Positions 1 to 6,268 of a stretch of 8,257 bases of DNA are shown piece by piece (the stretch's first letter is position 1; every line of letters begins with the position of its first letter). Source of the stretch: Chloroflexota bacterium (GTDB taxonomy: Bacteria > Chloroflexota > Limnocylindria > Limnocylindrales > CSP1-4); the NCBI GenBank assembly GCA_027457005.1, contig DAIDTV010000066.1:1-8257 (forward strand). The letters are read 5' to 3'. The position numbers and the translations under genes are program-made. The notes below the pieces were generated by a model. That model made no database searches, was not told where the DNA came from, and saw only the letters and a list, made by a program, of their open reading frames with translations.

Positions 1-1790
1 GAGCCGGGGCGTCCGCGGCCGCGATCCTCGCGGCGCGGGCAGGCGCTTCGGTCACCGCGTGCGATCGTTCGGCAGATTCGCCGTACGTTCCGGCCGTTGA
101 GGCGGCGGGAGTCAGGGTGCTGGAGGGCCACGCGGCCACCCACGTCGCGGCGGTGGCCGGCGGGGCCCCGGCGTACCTGGTGGCCACCGCCGAGCGCAGT
201 GCCGTGCCCGAGCGTGGTACCCCTGCGCCGTCCGCCAGTGTCGTGGCCGTTCCCGCCCGGGCTGCCGCGCCCGCGCTTGCCGGGCCGGCGGGCCCCGGGC
301 CTGCGGGCGCCGTGCCCACGCTTGCCGGGCCCGCGAGCGCCGTGCCCCCGTCCGCCGGCACCCCGATTGTCGATCGGCTGGCCGTCACGAAGGCGCTCAC
401 CGCGATCGACCCCGACAACCCCGAACTGCAGGCGGCACGCGCCGTGGGGATCCCGATCGAGCCGTGGCAGCAGGTGGTGGCGGATGCGGCGGCGACGCGC
501 GATGCCCGCCTGGTGGGCGTGGCGGGCACGCACGGAAAGTCCACCAGCACAGGCTGGCTGGTGGACCTGCTGGCCCGTGCCGGTCGCGACCCGAGCGCGT
601 TCGTCGGGGCGCTCCTCCCCGGCGGAGCCGGCGGCGAGCCGCCGTCCACCGCCCGGTGGGGCGAGGGGCCGGAGTTCATCGTGGAGGCCGACGAGTACGC
701 CGGCAACTTCGATCCGTACCGGCCCGCGCTGGCGATCCTGCTCAACGCCGAGTGGGACCACCCCGACGTGTTCGCCGACGAGGAGGCGGTGCTGGACGCG
801 TTCGAGGCGTGGATCCGGCACGCGGACGCGCGGGGGGCCCCGCCGGTCCTGGTCGTGAACCGCGGGGATCCCGGGGCGGACCGGGTCGCCGCGAGGCTGT
901 CGGACTGGCGCGGACGGATCGTGGCCGTGGCACTGGCCGACCTGGCCGCGGACGGGCCGAACGCCACCGCTCCGCTCGCGTCGCTGTCGGCTCGCCTGAG
1001 CGTCGCCGGGGGGACCGCGCTCGGCGCCTGCAGGGCGGTCGCCGGACGCGTCCTGGTCGCCGATCCCGGCGGCACCACGCTTGAGATCGCGGGCCTGGAC
1101 TCCCTCGGCGACGTGCTGTCCCCGGGCCGCGAGGCGCCGGCCGCGGGTGCGCCCGTCCGCGCCCACATCGCGCTGCCGGGCCGGCACAACGCGCAGGACG
1201 CCCTGTGCGTCGCGGCCGCCGCCGCCGCCCTCGGCGTCCCCGGGCCGGCCATCGTCGCAGGGCTTGCCGCGTTCCGCGGCGTCGGCCGGCGCCTGGAGCT
1301 CAAGGGCGAGCCGCGCGGCGTGGCGATCCTCGACGACTACGCGCACCACCCCACGGCCATCGCCGTGACGCTGGCGGCGGTGCGGCAGCGCTACCCCGGC
1401 CGACGGCTCTGGGCGGTGTACGAGCCGCTCACCTACCACCGCACGGCCGCGCTCCTGGACCGCTTCGCCGACGTGCTCGCCGGCGGTGCCGACGAGGTGG
1501 CGATCGCCGAGATCTGGGCGGGCCGCGACCCGGACACGACCATCGCCTCGGCGGAGGCGCTGGCGGCCGAGATCCGCGCCCGAGGCAGGGCACCGGCCAC
1601 GGCGCCGGGCACCGTCGACGAGACGGCCGACTGGCTGGCGACCCGCGTGCGCCCCGGCGACGTCGTGCTCGTGATGGGCGGCGGGCACTCCTACCGGATC
1701 GCCGCCCGGCTGGTGACGACGCTCGCCCGCGACGATGCCGCGCCCGCCGGCCGGTACACTGCAGGGGATGTCGACGCTGACGCCGGGTGA
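1..1790 (+). CDS. murC: UDP-N-acetylmuramate--L-alanine ligase (MurC-type Mur ligase), 5' end cut by window edge
   Basis: Cytoplasmic ATP-dependent ligase that adds L-alanine to UDP-MurNAc, the first step of stem-peptide synthesis. The frame is open from base 3 and the first residues (AGASAAAILAARAG, then SVTACDRS) are the glycine-rich nucleotide-binding start of the MurC N-terminal domain, so the true start lies upstream; the GTG at 117 is internal. The ATP loop GTHGKST is at 525-545, EADEY at 684-698, the N-A-E-W-D-H motif at 744-761, LPGRHN near 1170-1190 and DDYAHHPTA at 1332-1358. A C-terminal GDVVLVMGGG follows. About 595 residues are visible against a usual 450-490. Part of the excess is an Ala/Pro/Gly-rich insertion at about 150-370, and part lies around 950-1160. 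EADEY and the DHPDVF stretch also recall Mpl, the murein tripeptide ligase, but the N-terminal TKALTA...NPEL segment and the Y-x-R-T-aLLDRFA stretch fit MurC better. TGA at 1788-1790. Confidence 0.88.
   Translation, partial: AGASAAAILAARAGASVTACDRSADSPYVPAVEAAGVRVLEGHAATHVAAVAGGAPAYLVATAERSAVPERGTPAPSASVVAVPARAAAPALAGPAGPGPAGAVPTLAGPASAVPPSAGTPIVDRLAVTKALTAIDPDNPELQAARAVGIPIEPWQQVVADAAATRDARLVGVAGTHGKSTSTGWLVDLLARAGRDPSAFVGALLPGGAGGEPPSTARWGEGPEFIVEADEYAGNFDPYRPALAILLNAEWDHPDVFADEEAVLDAFEAWIRHADARGAPPVLVVNRGDPGADRVAARLSDWRGRIVAVALADLAADGPNATAPLASLSARLSVAGGTALGACRAVAGRVLVADPGGTTLEIAGLDSLGDVLSPGREAPAAGAPVRAHIALPGRHNAQDALCVAAAAAALGVPGPAIVAGLAAFRGVGRRLELKGEPRGVAILDDYAHHPTAIAVTLAAVRQRYPGRRLWAVYEPLTYHRTAALLDRFADVLAGGADEVAIAEIWAGRDPDTTIASAEALAAEIRARGRAPATAPGTVDETADWLATRVRPGDVVLVMGGGHSYRIAARLVTTLARDDAAPAGRYTAGDVDADAG
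201..368 (+). repeat. Low-complexity Ala/Pro/Gly insertion with a degenerate 45-nt (15-residue) repeat inside murC
   Basis: The encoded peptide is almost wholly A, P, G, V, S and T. The segment P-A-L-A-G-P-A is followed 15 residues later by P-T-L-A-G-P-A; at DNA level cgcttgccgggcc recurs at 274-286 and 319-331. A-V-P also recurs four times. It sits between the first beta-alpha units of the MurC N-terminal domain (ending near THV at 138-146) and the conserved DRLAVTKAL stretch at 372-398, where the family normally has only a short turn. It keeps the frame, so it is probably a disordered loop that grew by slippage. Confidence 0.6.
1755..1770 (+). promoter_or_regulatory. Putative -10 box TACACT for a leaderless start of the NTF2-like gene
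   Basis: TACACT (1755-1760) ends 7 nt before ATG 1768-1770, matching the TANNNT -10 consensus at the distance expected if transcription starts at the A of ATG. The AGGGG just before the ATG touches it and is too close to act as a Shine-Dalgarno site. No convincing -35 box is seen. The box lies within the last codons of murC, so the downstream gene may have its own transcript as well as murC read-through. It is one of three such sites in the window. Confidence 0.5.
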
Positions 1791-2202
1791 CGCTGACGAC
1801 CTGCTCGCGCGCTACAAGCGAGCCCGCGAGGCACGCGACGTGGACGCGGCCATGGAGCTGTACCGTCCGGATGCCGACCTGCGGACGGATCCGTTTGCCG
1901 ATCACCTGGCCGGCGACCTGGCGATCCGGGCCTACTGGAACCGGCTGGCGGCCGAGCAGGCGAGCGTGGAGTTCGACGCCGAGCGCGCCTGGGCCGCCGG
2001 CTCGACGGTCCTGGCCGCCTGGCACGGCGCGTGGACGCGCCGCGACACGGCCGAGCGGATGCGGGCGCGCGGGTTCGCCACATTCGAGCTCGATGACGAC
2101 GGGCTCATCGTGCGGGAGCGGCACTGGACCCTGGAACGGGCGGTGGGGACGGATCGCACGTTCCAGCCCGACCCCGCACCCGAAGTGCCCGGCCGCGGGT
2201 GA
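1768..2202 (+). CDS. NTF2-like / SnoaL-like domain protein
   Basis: Small cytoplasmic protein of 144 residues with the alpha+beta cone fold pattern of the nuclear transport factor 2 superfamily. A first helix (DDLLARYKRAREARDVDAA) leads to MELYRPDADLRTDPF, then an I-R-A-Y-W-N-R-L helix and alternating beta strands ending near RHWTLERAV. The E-L-Y-x-P-D-A-D stretch is typical of SnoaL-like proteins. Members may be small-molecule enzymes or just binding domains, and nothing here identifies a substrate. ATG 1768 is preferred over the in-frame ATG at 1735 because the family helix begins soon after it and a -10 box lies 7 nt upstream. The gene starts 23 nt inside murC in another frame. The charged, proline-rich C-terminal tail (about 15 residues) looks disordered. 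TGA at 2200-2202, 12 nt before yajQ. Confidence 0.8.
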   Translation: MSTLTPGDADDLLARYKRAREARDVDAAMELYRPDADLRTDPFADHLAGDLAIRAYWNRLAAEQASVEFDAERAWAAGSTVLAAWHGAWTRRDTAERMRARGFATFELDDDGLIVRERHWTLERAVGTDRTFQPDPAPEVPGRG

Positions 2203-2203
2203 G

Positions 2204-2214
2204 AGGGAGGAACC
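2204..2214 (+). promoter_or_regulatory. Strong Shine-Dalgarno site for the YajQ-family gene
   Basis: AGGGAGG (2204-2210) followed by AACC and ATG at 2215 gives a clear ribosome binding site and fixes the start. It is the best Shine-Dalgarno match in the window. It contrasts with the leaderless starts of the NTF2-like gene, tldD and menA and suggests that yajQ is translated from a polycistronic message with the gene before it. Confidence 0.75.
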
Positions 2215-2712
2215 ATGCCGGGTGAGGTCTCGTTCGACGTGGTGAGCGATTTCGACCACCAGGAGCTGGTCAACGCGCTCGACCAGGTGCGGCGCGAGGT
2301 CGCGGCACGCTTCGACTTCCGGAACGTCCCGGTGCAGCTCGACCTCGGGAAGGACGAGATCCTGCTCCGGACCTCCGACGAGTACCGGGCGAAGGCGGTG
2401 CGCGAGCTGGTGGAGTCGAAGGCGGTCCGGCGCGGCCTGTCGCTCAAGATCTTCGACTGGGGCGACGTCGAACCGGCCGGGAAGGACACCGTTCGCCAGC
2501 GGATCGGGCTGCGCCGCGGCCTGGACGAGGACCTGGCCAAGCGGATCGCGAAGCTGGTCCGGGACGAGTTCCCCAGGGTGAAGCCGCAGATCCAGGGCGA
2601 CGCCGTGCGGGTCTCCGGCAAGAGCAAGGACGAACTGCAGAAGGTGATCGCGCGGCTGCGGCAGACCGCGGAGGACTACCCGGTCGCCATCCAGTTCGAG
2701 AACTACCGCTAG
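2215..2712 (+). CDS. yajQ: YajQ-family (DUF520) nucleotide / cyclic-di-GMP-binding protein
   Basis: Cytoplasmic protein of 165 residues, close to the ~163 of E. coli YajQ, and collinear with it throughout. The N-terminal SFDVVSDFDHQELVNALDQ is followed by VAARFDFRNV, then the segment around residues 65-75 (VRRGLSLK), KRIAKLVRDE, the signature KPQIQGDAVRVSGKSKDELQ and the C-terminal QFENYR. Family knowledge: YajQ has two RNA-recognition-like domains, binds nucleotides or RNA, and acts as a cyclic-di-GMP effector in Xanthomonas. Whether that role holds here cannot be told from sequence. It sits 12 nt after the NTF2-like gene, probably in the same transcript, and its end faces the opposing flavodoxin gene across 63 nt. 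TAG at 2710-2712. Confidence 0.95.
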   Translation: MPGEVSFDVVSDFDHQELVNALDQVRREVAARFDFRNVPVQLDLGKDEILLRTSDEYRAKAVRELVESKAVRRGLSLKIFDWGDVEPAGKDTVRQRIGLRRGLDEDLAKRIAKLVRDEFPRVKPQIQGDAVRVSGKSKDELQKVIARLRQTAEDYPVAIQFENYR

Positions 2713-2741
2713 GGGCCGGAGCCCCGCGAGATCCCCGGCCC
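2712..2741 (+). terminator. Possible GC-only hairpin after yajQ, between convergent genes
   Basis: GGGCCGG (2713-2719) can pair with CCGGCCC (2735-2741) across a 15-nt loop; alternatively GGGGC (2712-2716) pairs with GCCCC (2721-2725) over a CGGA tetraloop. No T-run follows on either strand, so it is not a classical intrinsic terminator. Its position between the convergent yajQ and flavodoxin ends is the main argument. In DNA this GC-rich such stems are common by chance. Confidence 0.25.
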
Positions 2742-2775
2742 GGTTCGCAGCGCCCCCGATCGGCCCGGCGCCTGC

Positions 2776-3288
2776 TCAGGATCGCGCGGCCGCGAGCTCG
2801 CCCGCGATCTGCTCCGCCCAGGCCCGGATGTCGGGGAAGTTGCGGAAGTCGCCCCCCCGGCCCTCGATCACCAGCAGCCGCTCCGCCACCGTCAGGTCGG
2901 TGCGCCCCAGCCGGCCGCCGAAGGTCATGTGCCCGCGGATCCCGATCGAGCGCGTGAGGCTGGCGACTCCCCGGGGCAGGGGCAGCAGGTGGCCCTCCGC
3001 CGAGCGATCCAGGGGACCGCTGTCGAACAGCCAGACCGGCAGCCGCGCCAGCTCGGCGCGATGGTGCTGGAGGAACTTGAACGCCTCGGGGAGCCACGCC
3101 CCGTGGTAGAGGGCGCTGCCCACGATCACGCAGGTGAAGCCGGTCAGCCGTTCCACCTGCCGGGCCGGCCGGACGTCGATGTCGCACCCCGACTCGAGGA
3201 GGGCGATGCCGATCTCCTGCGCGATCTGGGCGGTCGAGCCACCCGTGCTCGCGTAGGCGATCAGCACACGATCCGGGGCGGGGTCCAT
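2776..3288 (-). CDS. Flavodoxin-domain protein, HemG-like (Flavodoxin_5 type)
   Basis: Predicted FMN-binding electron-transfer protein of 170 residues. After a first beta strand (RVLIAYAS) comes the phosphate-binding loop S-T-G-G-S-T-A-Q-I-A at residues 14-23; CVIVGSALYHGAWLPEAFKF (about 53-72) is the second flavin-loop region of the HemG group. A final helix DIRAWAEQIAGEL closes the fold. E. coli HemG is the menaquinone-linked protoporphyrinogen IX dehydrogenase, but many Flavodoxin_5 proteins have no known job, so I do not assign hemG. No membrane segment or signal peptide is seen. ATG 3288 was chosen because it leaves only two beta-strand-free residues before the fold and lies 5 nt after the pmbA stop; GAGG about 9 nt upstream may serve as ribosome site. 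TGA at 2778-2776. It is the last gene of the tldD operon. Confidence 0.85.
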   Translation of the reverse strand: MDPAPDRVLIAYASTGGSTAQIAQEIGIALLESGCDIDVRPARQVERLTGFTCVIVGSALYHGAWLPEAFKFLQHHRAELARLPVWLFDSGPLDRSAEGHLLPLPRGVASLTRSIGIRGHMTFGGRLGRTDLTVAERLLVIEGRGGDFRNFPDIRAWAEQIAGELAAARS

Positions 3289-3293
3289 CGGGC

Positions 3294-4700
3294 TCAGCCT
3301 CGTGCGCCTCCGGTGAAGTTCCACGACGCCAGGTGCAGAGCGGGCACCAGGGAGGCCGCCTCCAGGCCGTCCAGGATGAGGGTCCGTTCGGAGCCCACGC
3401 CCCGCACGGCGCCGGGGGCCAGCGCCTCGACGAAGGACTGGGTGAACCGGAGGTTGCGGACCGGCCGCACGACCCGGCCGTGTTCCACGAGCCAGACCCC
3501 GTTGCGCGTCAGGCCGGTCACCACCTGGGTGCGCGGGTCCAGGATGCGCGTGTACCAGAAGTCGGTGACCAGCAGGCCACGCTCCATCTGCGCGACGAGG
3601 GCGGAGGTCGGCCGGTCGCCGGCCGCCACGACGACGTTCGACGGCACCGCGCCCCACTGCCCGGAGCCCTCGGTCGCGTGGCCGGTGCTCTCGGTGCCCG
3701 CCTTCCTCGCGGTCCGGCGCGTGTGGAGGATCGCGCTGGTCACCCCCGCGCGGACCACCTCGAGGCGCCGCTTCGGCGTGCCCTCGGCGTCGAACGCGAC
3801 GCCCACCTGGCCCGTGTCGGTCGCGTCGTCGAGCAGGGTGATGGCGCGGTCGAAGTGTGCCTCTCCGAGCCGTACGAACGAACGCCCTTCCTCCACCGCA
3901 CGCCCGTTGAACCCGTGCGCGAACAGGAACTCCAGCATGTTCGCAACGCACTGGGGCTCGAGCACCACTTCGTACCGGCTGGGCTCCAGGTCGGTCGCGT
4001 CCGCGGACTCGCGCGCCTTGGCCGCTGCCCGCCGCCCGAGCGCGCCGCCGTCGAGCGCTTCCAGCCGCACCGACGCGTCCCGCGAGCTGCCGGCGGACGT
4101 TGCCGTCCGTGCGACACCGGAGAGCCCCGCCACCGTCGTCCGGCCCACCAGGCGCTGCCCCGCGCTGTTCGCGAAGGCCACCCTCGTCCCGGCGGTCAGG
4201 CACGAGCCCGCCGTCTCGAGGCCGTCGGCCGCGTCGACGAACTCGCGCACCCGGCGCGCCCGCTCGTCCGGTGGGGCCGAGGCGGTCGCGTCGTCCCAGT
4301 GCTCGACGCCGGCCGCGGGGGCCGCTTCCGCCAGCCCGGGCCAGTCGGGATCCTCGGGACGGTGGCGCGCCACCTCCAGGACATCGTCCACCAGGCGCGC
4401 CAGCCCCTCGGCGTCGAAGCCGTCCATGCTCGAGCCGGCGGATCGCCCGTCGAGCGCGACTCGCAGCAGCACCCGGCGGGTCACCTCTGCGCCGTTCTGG
4501 TGGATGAAGCCGCTCGCGAACCGAGTCAGCGCCTCTTCGCCGTGGCGCACGGTGACCTCGGCCTCGGCGTCGGCGGCCTTCGCGCGAACCAGGTGGAGCA
4601 CCTGGTCCGCGATGTCGAGCGCGTCGGTCGCCCGGCGGATCGCGCCGGACCGGTCGGTGACAGGTGCGAAGATGGCCAGGTCGCGTTGCACGTCGGTCAT
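3294..4700 (-). CDS. pmbA: TldE/PmbA-family subunit of the TldD/TldE metalloprotease
   Basis: Protein of 468 residues, near the usual ~450. Family knowledge: TldE (PmbA) forms a heterodimer with TldD that degrades unfolded peptides, and in E. coli removes the microcin B17 leader and acts on the CcdA antitoxin; TldE carries no catalytic metal. In agreement, there is no HExxxH motif. Recognisable blocks are the N-terminal AEAEVTVRHGEEALTRFA with FIHQNG (about 47-69), VVLEPQCVANMLEFL (245-259), EEGRSFV (270-276), TDFWYTRILDP (379-389), NGVWLVEHGRVVRPVRNLRFTQS (400-422) and the end VPALHLASWNF. The ATG overlaps the TGA of tldD (ATGA, 4700-4697), so translation is probably coupled; a G-run just upstream is the only ribosome-site candidate. 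The stop is 5 nt before the flavodoxin start. Confidence 0.92.
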   Translation of the reverse strand: MTDVQRDLAIFAPVTDRSGAIRRATDALDIADQVLHLVRAKAADAEAEVTVRHGEEALTRFASGFIHQNGAEVTRRVLLRVALDGRSAGSSMDGFDAEGLARLVDDVLEVARHRPEDPDWPGLAEAAPAAGVEHWDDATASAPPDERARRVREFVDAADGLETAGSCLTAGTRVAFANSAGQRLVGRTTVAGLSGVARTATSAGSSRDASVRLEALDGGALGRRAAAKARESADATDLEPSRYEVVLEPQCVANMLEFLFAHGFNGRAVEEGRSFVRLGEAHFDRAITLLDDATDTGQVGVAFDAEGTPKRRLEVVRAGVTSAILHTRRTARKAGTESTGHATEGSGQWGAVPSNVVVAAGDRPTSALVAQMERGLLVTDFWYTRILDPRTQVVTGLTRNGVWLVEHGRVVRPVRNLRFTQSFVEALAPGAVRGVGSERTLILDGLEAASLVPALHLASWNFTGGARG

Positions 4701-6136
4701 CCCCGCACCCCCACCCGAACGCCCCGGAAGCGCGCCGGCACGGCCGGGTGCCCCGTGTGGCCCACCTGGCCGGGCTCGCCCTTGCCGCAGTTCGGCGTCC
4801 CCCAGAAGGTCCACTCGGACCGGTTCCCCAGCATGTCCATGGATCCCCAGAAGCGCGGGCTGATCCCGGTGTAGGTCGGGTTGCGGAGCATGCGGCCGCG
4901 CTTGCCGCCCCTGATCTCCCAGCCGATCTCGCAACCGAACTGGAAGTTCAGCCGCTTGTCGTCGATCGACCACGATCGGTTGGTGTCCATCATGACCCCG
5001 TCGTCGGTGGCAGCGATCATCTCCTCCAGGCTGTGCGGGCCGGGCAGCAGCCCGACGTTGGTCATGCGGACCATGGGGATCCGGTCGAACCCGTCCGCCC
5101 GCACGGCGCCACCGGACGGGATGCCCGCCAGCGCCGCCGAGTCGCGCCCGGAGAGCACCCCGACCCAGGTGCCGTTGCGCACGATGTCGACCGGGTGGGC
5201 CGGCGTCCCTTCGTCGTCGTAGCCGAAGCTCCCCAGCGCGCCGGGCAGCGTGGCGTCGGCGGTGATGGTCATCAGGTCCGACCCGAAGCGCAGCGAGCCC
5301 ATCTGGCGCAGGTCGAGCCAGGACGTGCCCGCGAACGCTGCTTCCCAGCCCAGGATCCGGTCGAGTTCGACCGCGTGGCCCACCGACTCGTGGATCTGGA
5401 GCGCCATCTGCTCGCTTCCGAGGATGAGGTCGGTCGCTTCGAGGGCCGGGCACGCGGGCGCGGAGAGCAGCGCGCGGGCCTCCTCCGCGATGCGTGGCGC
5501 GTTGCCGGGAAGATCGAGCTCGCGCACCAGCTCCCAGCCGCGCGTCCCGTACTGGCCGCGGATCCCCGGGTACGAGCGGCGCTGGGTCTCCCGCTCGCCC
5601 ACCGCGGTCGCGTTCATGGCGGCGCCGCACTCCACGATGTGCTGGTCCACCCGGTGACCCTCGCTGGTGGCCAGCCACTTGCGCGTGTCCCAGATGCGGT
5701 GGCTGGCTTCGGCGAGGTCGGCACCGTGATCGAGCATCGTGCGGGTCACGCCCTCCAGGAGGCCGCCCCTCTCGGCGAGCGGAACGCTCCACGGGTCTTC
5801 GAGGCACGTGCTCGACCAGGAGCCCTGCGCGGACGGCTGGGCGGCCAGTTGCAGGCCGGGACCGGAGACCAGGCTCGAGGCCCGGGCCACCTCCGCGGCA
5901 CGTGTGCCTGCCCGTCGCGCGGCCGCCGGGCTCAACTCCGGTATCGCGAAGAAGCCCCAGGACGAGCCGATCAGCGCGCGCACGCCGATGCCGGCCCGAT
6001 CGCGGCGTTCCAGTGAATCCACCGCGCCGTTGCGCGCGGTCATCCACTCGGATCGCGTCTCCATGACGCGCGCATCGGCGTACCGGGCGCCGGCTGCGAG
6101 CGCGGCCTCCACGGCCGCGGTCACCAGGTCATACAT
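4697..6136 (-). CDS. tldD: TldD-family zinc metalloprotease
   Basis: Catalytic subunit of the TldD/TldE peptidase, 479 residues, the usual family length. The metal-binding HExxxH is intact as H-E-S-V-G-H at 249-254, followed by A-V-E-L-D, and the C-terminal zinc-binding cysteine is present in TPNCGKGEPGQ (Cys450). Other family blocks are Y-A-D-A-R-V at 19-24, LATSEGHRVDQ (155-165), YDDEGTPAHPVDIVRNG (306-322), TNRSWSIDDKRLNFQFG (385-401) and NPTYTG (419-424). With HExxxH and the cysteine both present it should be active. No signal peptide is seen, so it acts in the cytoplasm. ATG 6136 is chosen over a longer open frame reaching to 7216 because the family N-terminus (MYDLVTAAVEAAL) starts there and TACGAT lies 6 nt upstream. 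It heads the operon with pmbA and a flavodoxin and is divergent from menA. Confidence 0.95.
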   Translation of the reverse strand: MYDLVTAAVEAALAAGARYADARVMETRSEWMTARNGAVDSLERRDRAGIGVRALIGSSWGFFAIPELSPAAARRAGTRAAEVARASSLVSGPGLQLAAQPSAQGSWSSTCLEDPWSVPLAERGGLLEGVTRTMLDHGADLAEASHRIWDTRKWLATSEGHRVDQHIVECGAAMNATAVGERETQRRSYPGIRGQYGTRGWELVRELDLPGNAPRIAEEARALLSAPACPALEATDLILGSEQMALQIHESVGHAVELDRILGWEAAFAGTSWLDLRQMGSLRFGSDLMTITADATLPGALGSFGYDDEGTPAHPVDIVRNGTWVGVLSGRDSAALAGIPSGGAVRADGFDRIPMVRMTNVGLLPGPHSLEEMIAATDDGVMMDTNRSWSIDDKRLNFQFGCEIGWEIRGGKRGRMLRNPTYTGISPRFWGSMDMLGNRSEWTFWGTPNCGKGEPGQVGHTGHPAVPARFRGVRVGVRG

Positions 6137-6148
6137 GCGCGCATCGTA
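6134..6148 (-). promoter_or_regulatory. Putative -10 box TACGAT for leaderless tldD transcription
   Basis: Read on the - strand, TACGAT (6148-6143) is followed by six bases (6142-6137) and then ATG (6136-6134). The hexamer matches TANNNT and its spacing puts +1 at or next to the start codon. No Shine-Dalgarno sequence is present. No recognisable -35 hexamer is seen. Confidence 0.55.
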
Positions 6149-6265
6149 CGTGGCGGCGCTGCCGCGTGCCCGCTGTGCCGGCGCCGCCGCGTGCCGGTTT
6201 CCCGTGCTCGGCGCGCCCGTGGGGGAGGCGGGCGGCCGGCATCGACGGCGTCGTAGAGTGGCGGG
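6137..6265. promoter_or_regulatory. Divergent control region between tldD and menA
   Basis: This 129-bp gap separates the two ATGs and carries a -10 box at each end (TACGAT towards tldD, TAGAGT towards menA). Its middle is GC-rich and holds the direct repeat GCCGCGTGCC at 6161-6170 and 6186-6195. I see no small coding frame or riboswitch-like structure in it. Confidence 0.55.
6161..6195. repeat. 10-bp direct repeat GCCGCGTGCC, possible operator
   Basis: Two perfect copies (6161-6170 and 6186-6195) start 25 nt apart between the two divergent -10 boxes. The first copy begins 12 bp beyond the tldD -10 box, so a bound protein could affect that promoter. In such GC-rich DNA a chance match is quite possible. 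Confidence 0.3.
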
Positions 6266-6268
6266 ATG
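6254..6268 (+). promoter_or_regulatory. Putative -10 box TAGAGT for leaderless menA transcription
   Basis: TAGAGT (6254-6259), six bases (6260-6265), then ATG (6266-6268). It has the same hexamer pattern and spacing as the tldD and NTF2-like starts, in DNA where TA steps are rare. No Shine-Dalgarno match stands at a usable distance; GGCGGG runs straight into the ATG. Confidence 0.55.

Noticed and set aside
117..119. GTG at 117 as the start of murC
   Set aside because: The same frame is open to base 3 and encodes the typical MurC Rossmann N-terminus upstream of this codon, so it is an internal valine.
1735..1767. Longer NTF2-like protein starting at ATG 1735
   Set aside because: The extra 11 residues overlap murC further and match nothing in the family; the -10 box and domain start favour ATG 1768.
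1429..2259. Minus-strand open frames opposite the murC end, the NTF2-like gene and the yajQ start
   Set aside because: Arg/Pro/Ser-rich with no recognisable domain; the + strand genes explain the region.
2929..4874. Very long open frames on the + strand opposite pmbA and the flavodoxin (644 and 513 residues)
   Set aside because: They are Arg/Pro/Ala-rich antisense shadows of well-recognised genes, as expected at this GC content.
4664..6016. 450-residue open frame on the + strand opposite tldD
   Set aside because: It is antisense to a clear TldD with intact catalytic motifs; its composition (R, P, H, A) is that of a shadow frame.
6137..6265. Searched for a RiPP precursor or other small peptide gene next to tldD
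   Set aside because: No short frame with a start signal and leader/core-like sequence is visible in the divergent gap or in the other intergenic stretches.
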